Assembly (NCBI GenBank): GCA_031409515.1
Contig: JANNXJ010000006.1
Coordinates: 1 to 64,000, forward strand
Reading direction: 5' to 3'
Length of the DNA: 64,000 nt
DNA from: SHZI01 sp031409515
GTDB lineage: Bacteria; Pseudomonadota; Gammaproteobacteria; Steroidobacterales; GCA-2729495
This document shows, piece by piece, positions 1 to 7,982 of the stretch (positions are counted from its first letter, which is position 1; the number at the start of each line of letters is the position of its first letter). The notes under the pieces were generated by a model. The model was given only the letters and a program-made list of their open reading frames with translations. It was not told the origin of the DNA and ran no database searches. The position numbers were made by a program, and so were the translations under genes.

Positions 1-72
1 CCGGACCTTAGTTTTGTTATTTGTTTAGTTATTGGGCCCAATAACTAAACAACTAACAAAACTAAGGTCCGG
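1..72. repeat. 72-bp near-perfect palindrome at the window edge
   Basis: Bases 1-36 are the reverse complement of 37-72 with one mismatch (position 20 against 53) and no spacer. The arms are A+T-rich, unlike the surrounding DNA, and have GC-rich ends (CCGGACC and GGGCCC). The right arm contains the stop codon of the DUF2779 gene (62-64). There is no T tract, so an ordinary intrinsic terminator is unlikely. Because base 1 pairs exactly with base 72, this may be a fold-back artefact at a contig end, a hairpin-type end, or part of a longer inverted repeat cut by the window. Confidence 0.9.
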
Positions 73-1543
73 TACCTTCGGTGGAAAAGTAGCGACTGAG
101 CCGGAGCAGGCCCTCGGTATCGAGGGCGCAGTAGCGGGTCAGTTCAGCCGCAAGGACGGCCCGCCGTTCAGCCGTGGTTTCCGGCCGCTGGGCTTCGAAC
201 CAGGCTGCGCTGGCCGCGTTGCCATCCTGCACCTCGCCGGCGCTATAGCTGAGCTCCGGAGCGACCACGGGCAGGATCTTCTTCAGCGACCAGGAGCCCT
301 GCATATCCGGGTGATAGAAATGCCGGCGGGTGATGGGATGGAGGTCCACAACCCGGGCACCGAGCAGCACCAGCCGCGCCTTCAGATCGGGATAGCGAGC
401 GGCAAGGGCAGCGATCACCCGTTGCTCATAGCTCGTGTAGACCAGCACAGGGCCCGCCTCGTCGAGAGCCTCCAGCAGGGCCTCAGCACAGCCCCGGCTC
501 GGGTCTGTGCCACTCAGGTCCAGAAAGCCCCGGTGCTCAGTCCGGCCATCCGCAGCAACAACGTGACAGGAAAACTGGAAAGGCAGCGCCTCGTAGGGCC
601 GGGTGCCCGCAAAAAGCGGGACGGCGGGCCCGACGGTTTCGAAGTCGAGAAAGTACCGGGGGAAGCTTAAGCCCCGGACAAAGTTACCCGCCGCCGGTTC
701 CAGCTGGGGAGTACCGGCCCGCGTCACCGCCTGGATACGCTGATGATCAGCGCGGGTCAGCCGCTCAGCAGGCACGTCCCGCAGGTCCCGATAGCCCGCC
801 ACGACGAAACTGCCGAGCAGCTCCCGGTCGCCGCCCAGGGACTGCACCGGGTAAGCAACGCCGCCGGGCCAGCAGTGCTGCATGAACGCGCACTCGTAGG
901 GCGTCACACAGCGTTTCCCCGGGGCGACCACAGGCTCCTGCGCACCGGCGGCCGCGGCCTGGGCCGCCGCCAGCCACTCCGGAACCCGGGCCTGCAGCGC
1001 CATGACTTCGCTGGTGATGTCCTGCTCCACCAACAGCCCCCGGTAGTCCCCGTTACCCTGGTAGACGAACTGGTTGTCGATATGGGCCAGCGCCATGCGC
1101 CGGATTTCCAGACCGGCACCCCGGGCCACCCAGGCCTGGATTGCACAATCGGTGAGATGCTCGGCCTTCAGGCGGGTGGAGGACTTCACCTCGATCACCT
1201 GAACGCCCGCCGGATCCCGGAGCGGCACGTCGAGGCGGACCAGGATCCCCTGATGCTGGAAGGTGGCCTCATAGATCGGCCGGGAATCGGCGGGATCGGC
1301 CAGCAGGTGCGCTGTGTGCTCCACTGCGGCGGCCAGCCCGCCGTCGTACTCGAGCAGATGCCCTGCCCCATGCACGGCGCTGTAGAGTTGCTGCGCCAGC
1401 TCGCCCACGGCATAGCCCTGGCTGAACGCGGCCTGGGTACTGGCCGAGACCCGGGCGAGCGCCGGTTGATGGACTTCCAGCCACAACCGCCGCTCGCACT
1501 GGAGTGCCGCCATGACCCTGGATTTCGAGAGACGCGCCGCCAT
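62..1543 (-). CDS. DUF2779 protein: Cas4-like nuclease fused to a DEDD-type exonuclease domain
   Basis: Predicted two-domain nuclease of 493 residues. Residues 1-230 look like a Cas4/RecB-type PD-(D/E)XK nuclease: D105, then E118-V-K120 as the catalytic core. Four cysteines, C16 near the N-terminus and C212, C218 and C224 after the core, match the layout that binds a 4Fe-4S cluster in Cas4 and AddB. The C-terminal half starts with FLDFET (D300, E302) and ends near YCALDTEG, a DnaQ/RNase H-like DEDD exonuclease pattern. The start has a GAGG ribosome-binding site nine bases upstream. No cas gene or CRISPR repeat is nearby. The substrate is unknown; a role in DNA repair or nucleic-acid degradation is inferred from the domains. 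The last codons lie inside the window-edge palindrome, so the exact C-terminus is less certain. Confidence 0.85.
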   Translation of the reverse strand: MAARLSKSRVMAALQCERRLWLEVHQPALARVSASTQAAFSQGYAVGELAQQLYSAVHGAGHLLEYDGGLAAAVEHTAHLLADPADSRPIYEATFQHQGILVRLDVPLRDPAGVQVIEVKSSTRLKAEHLTDCAIQAWVARGAGLEIRRMALAHIDNQFVYQGNGDYRGLLVEQDITSEVMALQARVPEWLAAAQAAAAGAQEPVVAPGKRCVTPYECAFMQHCWPGGVAYPVQSLGGDRELLGSFVVAGYRDLRDVPAERLTRADHQRIQAVTRAGTPQLEPAAGNFVRGLSFPRYFLDFETVGPAVPLFAGTRPYEALPFQFSCHVVAADGRTEHRGFLDLSGTDPSRGCAEALLEALDEAGPVLVYTSYEQRVIAALAARYPDLKARLVLLGARVVDLHPITRRHFYHPDMQGSWSLKKILPVVAPELSYSAGEVQDGNAASAAWFEAQRPETTAERRAVLAAELTRYCALDTEGLLRLSRYFSTEGTGP

Positions 1544-1580
1544 GCTTTAATGCCTCAGAAGCGTACTTAAGGAACGTGTC

Positions 1581-2000
1581 ATGCCCACCGCCGCCTCATC
1601 AGTATCGCTGTCCCGGTTGTCCCGCGTGCTGCTCATCATCGGCAGTCTGTCCCTGCTGACCGCCACGCAACTCAGCGCCTTGGGTTTTCACGCCCTTAAC
1701 GATGTCCTCACGCCGGCCCAGAAGGCCTCCTGGCACTGGGCCACCGAGCTCCAGTTCTACCACTCCCTGGGCCTGATCCTGCTCGCCCTCCTGGCCCCCC
1801 GCCTCGGCGACTCCCCCCTGGTGGCCTGGGCTGGTGGCTTCATGGCCCTGGGGCTGGTGCTGTTCTCCGGCACGATCTATGTGAATTCCCTGGGCCTTGC
1901 CCCGGTGGGCCAGTTCGCGCCCCTGGGAGGAGGTTCCTTCATGCTGGCCTGGTTCCTCGTGGCCATCGCCGCATTCCGCACCCGGGCAGAAGCCCCCTGA
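1581..2000 (+). CDS. DUF423 family small membrane protein
   Basis: A 139-residue inner-membrane protein with four likely transmembrane helices (about 15-33, 59-74, 80-100, 113-132). The motifs ELQFYHSLGL (56-65), LFSGTIY (94-100) and PLGGGSF (114-120) are the conserved features of the DUF423/YgdD family. Members of this family have no established biochemical function. The start has an AAGGA ribosome-binding site and is divergent from the DUF2779 gene, 37 bases away. The lipoprotein-type SDR gene follows 26 bases after the stop in the same direction, so the two may be co-transcribed. Confidence 0.85.
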   Translation: MPTAASSVSLSRLSRVLLIIGSLSLLTATQLSALGFHALNDVLTPAQKASWHWATELQFYHSLGLILLALLAPRLGDSPLVAWAGGFMALGLVLFSGTIYVNSLGLAPVGQFAPLGGGSFMLAWFLVAIAAFRTRAEAP

Positions 2001-2026
2001 CATTCAAGCCACCGGAGTCAAAACCC

Positions 2027-2824
2027 ATGCGCGCTACCCATTCTTCCCTCACCTTCCTGAACCGCCGCGGCCTGCTTCTGCTGACCGCCGGCCTGGCAGC
2101 GAGCCTGGTTCTCGCCGGTTGCACCGCCAGCCCCCCCGCCCCACCGAAGAAGGTGCTGGTGGCCGGGGCCACTGGCCAGACCGGCAGCCTGATCGTCAGC
2201 GAACTGCTGGCCAGCGGCTACGAGGTGCGGGCGCTGGTCCGGGACACGGCCAAGGCCCGCAAACTGCTCGGCGACAAGGTTGAGCTGGTGCAGGGCGACA
2301 TCAAGGATCCCGCGACCCTGGCCCCGGCCTTCGCCGGCACCGACGCGGTGATCTCGGCAGTGGGCGCGCGGGGTGCCAAGGGCCCGGACCGGCCTGAAGC
2401 CATCGACTACCAGGGCGTGAAGAACCTGGTGGACGCCGCAGCCGCCAGCAAGACCCGGCAGTTCATCCTCGTCTCGTCCCGCTCGGTCACCCAGCCGGAC
2501 AATTCGCTGAACAAGCTGTTCGGCAACGTCCTCATCTGGAAGCTCAAGGGCGAAGACGCCCTGCGCGCCAGCGGCATCCCCTACACGGTGGTGCGCCCGG
2601 GTGGACTGCTGAACGCGGCAGGCGGCGACAAGGACATCGTCTTCGAGCAGGGCGATACCGTCAGCGCGCAGACGACCATCACCCGCGCGGACGTCGCCCG
2701 GGTCTGCGTGGCGGCATTGAAGTACCCGGAGGCCCGCAACCGGACGTTTGAGATCAGTGCACGGGCCGGCCCGCCGGTGACGGACTGGCGCGCAAAGTTT
2801 GCGGCGCTAAAACCTGCCCCGTAG
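2027..2824 (+). CDS. NAD(P)-binding SDR-family protein with lipoprotein signal
   Basis: A 265-residue atypical short-chain dehydrogenase (NmrA-like/SDR_a5). The dinucleotide-binding glycine motif is G47-A-T-G50-Q-T-G53 after a hydrophobic strand, and a later VVRPGGLL segment is typical of this subgroup. Unusually, the Rossmann fold is preceded by a lipoprotein signal peptide: hydrophobic residues 16-30 and lipobox L29-A30-G31-C32. The two arginines R13-R14 before the hydrophobic stretch resemble a weak Tat motif, which would make sense for a cofactor-loaded protein. The substrate is unknown. The TAG stop is the first TAG of a partial REP element. The 3' end overlaps the convergent peptidase gene by 71 bases. 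Confidence 0.85.
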   Translation: MRATHSSLTFLNRRGLLLLTAGLAASLVLAGCTASPPAPPKKVLVAGATGQTGSLIVSELLASGYEVRALVRDTAKARKLLGDKVELVQGDIKDPATLAPAFAGTDAVISAVGARGAKGPDRPEAIDYQGVKNLVDAAAASKTRQFILVSSRSVTQPDNSLNKLFGNVLIWKLKGEDALRASGIPYTVVRPGGLLNAAGGDKDIVFEQGDTVSAQTTITRADVARVCVAALKYPEARNRTFEISARAGPPVTDWRAKFAALKPAP

Positions 2825-4109
2825 GAGCGCCGGTTTCCAGCACATGGCCGACTTCGCCCATGTGGCGCTCAATCGCCGCCCCGAAAAACGCCTGGGGATC
2901 CGACGGCTCGACCCCCTCTATACCTTCCCGACTTCCAATGTACGTTTTGGCTTGGGTAAAGGCCTCCCGCAACGACTTCGCGCCCGGGAGCGCATCCCGA
3001 AAGAAGGCTTCGCCAAAGTACGTGAGGTCCCTGTCGTCACTACACCCAAACGAGGTCCGGTCGGCAGCCGCCGCCGTGAGGATGATTGAATAATCATCCT
3101 TCAACGCATCGATAAAGCCGCCAGCAAAGCACGCTGAAATCACCACAACCTTCCAGCGAATCCCCGCGTCCCGAATCGCATCAGCCAGCTCTGCACCGTC
3201 GAGTTGTCGGAGGGGCAGCTCACCGTTCTCGACGACAAGCTCGGCACCCTCCTCCCCGTGGGAGGACACGACCAGGAACAGGATGTCCTCACTCAGGTCC
3301 ATCCGCGTCCCCACTTCCAGCAACGTGCGGCGCAGACCGGCTGCCGTTGCGAGGGGAAAGGCGTTCAGGTCTCGCTGGTCATTGACCAGGCGCACGCTAC
3401 GGTTCACGGAGCCGTACTTCGTGCCGATCACCTGCGCTGCCAGCTTGATCTCTTCAGCAAACACCTTCTGCTTCCCGTAGCCGGCGAAGCCCACGAAGTA
3501 CGCATTTGGCTGGCCAGGTTCCCGGGCGGCAATCTGCCCGACCGCGCGCTGGATCCGTTCGGGCTGCTCGAACAGGAGCCGTTCGCCCTCCTGCCCGATT
3601 ACCGTGTAGTCAGCGCTTTGTTCCGTGTCCCCGGCATACCAGACGGCTGGCCGGACATACAGGGCGTCACTCACCCAGCCGAAGCCAATCGCAGCCATGA
3701 GACTCAGCCACACCGCCGGCAACTGCTGTTGGCCCGTACAGCGCCGCAAACCCCAGACCAAAACACCGCCGCTGATCAGAAGCAGAAACCCGAGGACCCA
3801 CTTGTGGAGATTTCCGGGTGGCGCCACTGATACGCCCCACAGCAGGCCGACTGCCAGTGGAGCACACGCAGAAACCAGGAAAAGGCTTTCCCGGTAGGTC
3901 GCCCAGGGGGCAGAACAACGCGAGGCGACCCAGGCAATCAGCAGGACGCCCACCAGATACCAGGCCACACCGCTGGCGCCGTAGAGATACAACTGGGGAT
4001 TCACCCCGGCCTGCTGGTAGTCCCCAAGCGCCCACAGGCCGATGCTCAGTGCGAGCAAGCCGGCAATCGGCCAGTCGCTGGTGACCAGAGGGCTGGGTTT
4101 TGCCTGCAT
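2754..4109 (-). CDS. membrane-anchored C13 (legumain/caspase-like) peptidase
   Basis: Predicted cysteine peptidase of 451 residues. Residues 10-150 contain about five membrane helices. Residues 200-420 form the peptidase domain, with catalytic His284 in VSSHG and Cys327 in SACFAGG, the clan CD dyad. The domain matches the Peptidase_C13 family found in many proteobacteria, whose physiological substrates are not established. The peptidase domain would lie on one face of the inner membrane after the last helix. The C-terminal 25 residues run into the end of the convergent SDR gene and look unconserved, so read-through after loss of the original stop is possible. The start lies 45 bases after the end of the upstream HtrA-like gene, with a REP element between. 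Confidence 0.85.
   Translation of the reverse strand: MQAKPSPLVTSDWPIAGLLALSIGLWALGDYQQAGVNPQLYLYGASGVAWYLVGVLLIAWVASRCSAPWATYRESLFLVSACAPLAVGLLWGVSVAPPGNLHKWVLGFLLLISGGVLVWGLRRCTGQQQLPAVWLSLMAAIGFGWVSDALYVRPAVWYAGDTEQSADYTVIGQEGERLLFEQPERIQRAVGQIAAREPGQPNAYFVGFAGYGKQKVFAEEIKLAAQVIGTKYGSVNRSVRLVNDQRDLNAFPLATAAGLRRTLLEVGTRMDLSEDILFLVVSSHGEEGAELVVENGELPLRQLDGAELADAIRDAGIRWKVVVISACFAGGFIDALKDDYSIILTAAAADRTSFGCSDDRDLTYFGEAFFRDALPGAKSLREAFTQAKTYIGSREGIEGVEPSDPQAFFGAAIERHMGEVGHVLETGAPTGQVLAPQTLRASPSPAGRPVH
2821..2831 (+). repeat. partial REP element overlapping the SDR stop codon
   Basis: GTAGGAGCGCC, the 5' arm of the REP seen complete at 4136-4158 and 44183-44241. Its TAG (2822-2824) is the stop codon of the SDR gene. 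The second arm of the hairpin is missing. Confidence 0.65.
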
Positions 4110-4135
4110 CTGAAGTAACCGGGGCGCGCGTTGGG

Positions 4136-4158
4136 ATCGCGCCTGAAGGCGCTCCTAC
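4136..4158 (-). repeat. REP element (single copy)
   Basis: On the minus strand it reads GTAGGAGCGCC, then TTCA, then GGCGCGAT, a short imperfect hairpin typical of gammaproteobacterial repetitive extragenic palindromes. Its TAG is the stop codon of the HtrA-like protease gene. Confidence 0.8.
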
Positions 4159-7013
4159 GGAGGTGGGGGCGTGGGTGCGGGCGCGGCGGGAAAATCAGTG
4201 CGGCGCCAGACCCCGTCCTGCCAGTTGATCTCCCAGGCCGGCCAGTAGGTGTCGTCCAGCTTGAGGGTCAGCACCTCCAGTTGCTTGTTCCAGGTCATGG
4301 TGGTCAGGCGCACCGCGTCCCGGTTGCGCTTGGAGCGCACCACGTCGATAAACTCATCCAGGTTCGCGACGGGCGTGCCGTCCACCTGGGTGATGCGCCG
4401 GCCGGCATACAGTCCATAGCGGGCGGCGGGCGAGCCGAAGGCGAAATAGGACACGTACACGCCCGTGGGCTCCACGCCCCGCTGGGCGGCCATGTCCCGA
4501 TAGGGCGCCTGTAGCAGTGCGCCTGCCCACATCACGGCGCGGCGCACGCCGGCGCCATCCAGGACCACCGTTGCCACATCGAGCAGGCGGACCTGTCCGT
4601 CCCGGAACACCTCGACGACCACCGTGGGCTTCTGGGTGCGACCCTCCACCTCGCGAAAGCGCGTGGCCGGTTCGCCGTCGATGGTCAGCAGCAGGTCACC
4701 CGGCTGAAAGGCGCCGGCAGCGGGCGTGCCAGCCACGGTTCGCGCCACGCTCAGCAGGCGCCGGCGCTCCGGGTCGTGGTCACCGATCCGCTGCACCCAG
4801 TCGGGGGGCAGGCCGAGCCGCCGCGCGGCCGCCAGGGGCATCGGCGTCCACTCGACCTCGAGGGAACGCAATTCCCGGCCCGTCGCCACGAGGTCCTGAA
4901 GTTCGCGCACATACTCGACCGGCAGGCCGCGGCTCTCCTGGGCGAGCTCGCCAGTGCCCTGCCAGGCGAAGCTGGCCCAGAGGGCCGCTACCTCGCCTTT
5001 TGCGTTCACGACCACACCGTCCAGATCCCGGGGGCCACTGACGAGGTTGAGGGTCTCCAGGTTGGACTCCCGGAAACGCATTGTCCGGGACAACGGGTAG
5101 GACACCGGTTCAAAGGACGAGAAGACTGCGGCCTGGGACGCCAGGGTTTCGCCTTTACGCAGGCCCGCCACCCACTGCTCGTCTCCCGGTTTGGGAACCT
5201 TGGTGGCAAAGCGCGCCGCGGTGACCGTCGAGCCGGCAATCAGCGCCGGATCGTAAGTCACGAGGGCGAGATTGTGGAGCGGATGGAGGTACGCGACGCG
5301 GCCCGGGATCTCCAGCGAGCCACCGAAGGTCAGGCGCACATCGCCGATGGCCTCGGGGATCGTATTGCGATCCACCACCACGTACCCCCGCTCGGCGTCG
5401 ACCACCAGGCCCGTGCCGTAGTAATGCTGCTCGGACACGCCGGAGACTATGTAGGGCATGTCGAAATTGACCAGCACGAGGGAGGGCGCGATCTTGCGCA
5501 GTCGCGCGTCGGGCTGCTCGACGAAGCGGGCCACGCCACCTTCCGGCCCAGGTGACTCAGGTCCCGGTGCCAGGGTCCGGCACGGCCACTCCCCAAGCCG
5601 GTCGTCCCGGCGGCAGCGCACCGCCGGAAACCAGCGCCGGTCCATGCGCACCACCCGGACCTTGCTGGATCCAGGCTCGTCCAGGTTAATGAAGCGCACG
5701 GTGAACCGCTGCTGATCAGCCTTGCCCGCCAGGAGGCGCTCCAGGTCGTCCAGCTGTCCCACCGGCTCGCCGTCGATGCCAACAATCACGCTGCCCCGGG
5801 GGATGCCGGCGGCTGCAAACACGAAACCCGGGTTGGCGATGAACAGGCCTTCGGGAGCCCGATTGAAATGCCGCGCCTGCTGATAGGACAGGTTGTTGAC
5901 CACCGCATCGCCGAACTGCAGGTACTCGTCCGGGCTGACCTGATACAGGTCCCCAACGGTCACGGTGAAGGCCAGTTCGCGCCCGCCCCGCTCCACGCCC
6001 AGGTTCACTGCCTGGCCCACGCGGTCATCCACAATGCCCTCCAGGGGCGCGAACTCGGTGAGGTACTGCCCGTTGACCCGCACGAGGATGTCGCCCACCT
6101 GGAGTTTCCCGTCGGCAGCACTGCCCGGCAGGACCTCGCCCACCACCAGCATGCCAATCCCGTCGGGAAATCTGGCCCGGACGGCCCGCTCGGTAGGCTC
6201 CCCCAGGCCCAGACGGCGCAACTCATCAAAAGCGGTGTAGTTGAAGATGGTGCCGATCGTCCCGCGAGTGACGGGCTCTCCGGCCTGCAGCAGCTGCAGT
6301 GCCCGCTGCACCCGATCGAGGGGCAGGAAAAAACTGGACGCCGCCTGGTTGCTGGCCCCGGCATTGAGGGCGATCACGCGCCCTTCGATATCGATGACCG
6401 GCGAACCGGACGAACCGCCGGACGTGGACGACGCCGCCTGCAGGTAGAAGGTGTTGAAGTCGTTGTACTTCCCCCGCCCGTAGTCCGGCGCTTCCCGCCG
6501 CAGGCGGGCCAGGGTGCCGGAGAGAATGGACAGCTGCTCGCCATCGTCGTTGCCGATAACCCGGATTTCCCGGCCGATCTCCGCGCCGGCCGGGTACAGG
6601 GGCAGAGCCTTGGGCTTGATGTACTTGAGCGCTGCCGGGTCGTAGCGATAGAAACCAAAGTCATGGACGGGATCCCGATAGACAGGGATCAGTTCTACTT
6701 CTTCCTGATTATTGAACAGGCCCTCCGCCCGCACGGGACCCGCAGTGACCACGTGACGATTGGTGAGGATCAGCCCGCGCTCGGCGTCCACGACGAAGCC
6801 CGTGGCCTGGCTCGACTCGTTCCACTCCGTGTCGAAGGCCCGGGTGCCGTCCACCTGGATGGACACCACCGACGGGGCGATGCGCTCGAGGGTCTTGCGC
6901 CAGGCCGCCGGCTCCACGCCGTCGGCGCCCTGGACGGCCGGCCCGGACAAGGAGAGCAGCGCGAACGCCAGCAGTAACTGCCGGCTTGAAGATCGGCTAG
7001 AGCCGCAGCTCAT
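4155..7013 (-). CDS. exported tandem HtrA/DegP-like serine protease with PDZ domains
   Basis: The chosen ATG at 7013 gives 952 residues with a signal peptide (about residues 10-29) and overlaps the upstream kinase stop by 17 bases. A longer open frame exists but would add an arginine/serine-rich leader with no signal sequence at its start. Layout: trypsin-like domain (about 37-235) with His87 (TNRHV), Asp118 (HDFGF) and Ser202 (GSSGSP); two PDZ domains (about 285-355 and 385-445); a second trypsin-like domain (about 505-705); then two more PDZ-like domains (about 745-815 and 845-905). In the second protease domain all three catalytic positions are replaced (for example HDFGFYRYDP becomes HNLALVTYDP). 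This one-active, one-dead duplication resembles eukaryotic Nma111/Deg7. Predicted periplasmic; protein quality control is inferred. Confidence 0.85.
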   Translation of the reverse strand: MSCGSSRSSSRQLLLAFALLSLSGPAVQGADGVEPAAWRKTLERIAPSVVSIQVDGTRAFDTEWNESSQATGFVVDAERGLILTNRHVVTAGPVRAEGLFNNQEEVELIPVYRDPVHDFGFYRYDPAALKYIKPKALPLYPAGAEIGREIRVIGNDDGEQLSILSGTLARLRREAPDYGRGKYNDFNTFYLQAASSTSGGSSGSPVIDIEGRVIALNAGASNQAASSFFLPLDRVQRALQLLQAGEPVTRGTIGTIFNYTAFDELRRLGLGEPTERAVRARFPDGIGMLVVGEVLPGSAADGKLQVGDILVRVNGQYLTEFAPLEGIVDDRVGQAVNLGVERGGRELAFTVTVGDLYQVSPDEYLQFGDAVVNNLSYQQARHFNRAPEGLFIANPGFVFAAAGIPRGSVIVGIDGEPVGQLDDLERLLAGKADQQRFTVRFINLDEPGSSKVRVVRMDRRWFPAVRCRRDDRLGEWPCRTLAPGPESPGPEGGVARFVEQPDARLRKIAPSLVLVNFDMPYIVSGVSEQHYYGTGLVVDAERGYVVVDRNTIPEAIGDVRLTFGGSLEIPGRVAYLHPLHNLALVTYDPALIAGSTVTAARFATKVPKPGDEQWVAGLRKGETLASQAAVFSSFEPVSYPLSRTMRFRESNLETLNLVSGPRDLDGVVVNAKGEVAALWASFAWQGTGELAQESRGLPVEYVRELQDLVATGRELRSLEVEWTPMPLAAARRLGLPPDWVQRIGDHDPERRRLLSVARTVAGTPAAGAFQPGDLLLTIDGEPATRFREVEGRTQKPTVVVEVFRDGQVRLLDVATVVLDGAGVRRAVMWAGALLQAPYRDMAAQRGVEPTGVYVSYFAFGSPAARYGLYAGRRITQVDGTPVANLDEFIDVVRSKRNRDAVRLTTMTWNKQLEVLTLKLDDTYWPAWEINWQDGVWRRTDFPAAPAPTPPPP

Positions 7014-7950
7014 GCCCGAATGCCGACTGGAACTCCGTCGCGAGGGAAGCCGGTGTGAAGTGATGGTTCTGGGTGCCCTTGTGGGCGATCTTGAGCGCGC
7101 CGAGCAGGGACGCCAGGCGACCCGTCTCTGCCCAGGGCAGGTTGCGGGTGATGCCGTAGAGAAGTCCGGCCCGATAGGCGTCACCACAGCCCGTTGGATC
7201 GAGAACGGCCCGGGGCTTAACGGGCGGAATCTCGAGCCGCTCGCCGCCGGCCCAGATGGTCGAACCCAGTGCGCCGTGGGTCACGATCAGCGCCTTGACC
7301 TTGCCCGCCACTTCGTCTTCGGTCCAGCCTGTGCGATCGGTGAGCAGGCGGGCTTCATAGTCATTCACCGCCACCCAGGTGGCCCGGTCAACGAAGTGCC
7401 GGAGGTCCAGGCCATCGAACATCGGCAATCCCTGGCCGGGGTCGAAGATGAAAGGGATGCCGGCGTCATGCAGCTGCGCCGCGTGCTCCACCATGCCCTG
7501 CCGCCCGTCTGGGGACACGATGGCGACCGTAATGCCAGCGTCCGACCGGGCTGGCCCAACGGGGACCGTAATGCGATGGGCTTCATTCATGGCACCGGGA
7601 TGAAACGCGGTGATCTGGTTATCGTCCAGATCCGTGGTGATGTACGCCTGTGCCGTCAACATCTCTGGCACCTCGAGGACGTGGGACAGGTTCACGCCCT
7701 GGCGGGTGAGCCAGGCCCGGTAGGGGCCGAAATCGCTACCCACCGTTGCCATGATGCGCGGGTCGCCACCCAGCAGCCGGAGGTTGTACGCGACGTTGCC
7801 GGCACAGCCGCCAAACTCCCGGCGCAGTTCCGGAACCAGGAACGAGACATTCAGGATGTGGATCTGGTCCGGAAGGATGTGCTCCTTGAAGCGGCCGGGG
7901 AACACCATGATGTTGTCGTAGGCTATCGAGCCGCAGATCAGGGCAGACAA
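6997..7950 (-). CDS. PfkB/ribokinase-family sugar or nucleoside kinase
   Basis: A 317-residue carbohydrate kinase of the PfkB family. The N-terminal substrate-binding signature GGCAGNVAYN is at 47-56. The C-terminal ATP/anion-hole motif DPTGCGDA is at 251-258, with Asp257 the expected catalytic base. The overall pattern is closest to bacterial adenosine-kinase-like members, but the phosphate acceptor cannot be fixed from sequence. It lies 32 bases after gcvPB and overlaps the protease gene downstream by 17 bases, so it is probably the penultimate gene of the long ygfB-gcv transcript. A one-carbon or purine-salvage link to the glycine cleavage genes is possible but unproven. Confidence 0.85.
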   Translation of the reverse strand: MSALICGSIAYDNIMVFPGRFKEHILPDQIHILNVSFLVPELRREFGGCAGNVAYNLRLLGGDPRIMATVGSDFGPYRAWLTRQGVNLSHVLEVPEMLTAQAYITTDLDDNQITAFHPGAMNEAHRITVPVGPARSDAGITVAIVSPDGRQGMVEHAAQLHDAGIPFIFDPGQGLPMFDGLDLRHFVDRATWVAVNDYEARLLTDRTGWTEDEVAGKVKALIVTHGALGSTIWAGGERLEIPPVKPRAVLDPTGCGDAYRAGLLYGITRNLPWAETGRLASLLGALKIAHKGTQNHHFTPASLATEFQSAFGHELRL

Positions 7951-7982
7951 ATGGACACTCCTAATGGGGGCCTGACGAGGGC

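Noticed and set aside
1..72. The palindrome as a Rho-independent terminator for the DUF2779 gene
   Set aside because: The stem is A+T-rich, very long and without a T tract on either strand, and it includes the gene's stop codon.
32..670. Long open frames opposite to real genes (for example 32-670 and many others)
   Set aside because: They mirror conserved genes on the other strand and arise from high GC at third codon positions.
7014..7187. N-terminal extension of the HtrA-like protease to 7187
   Set aside because: It would lie inside the kinase gene and place the signal peptide 60 residues into the protein.
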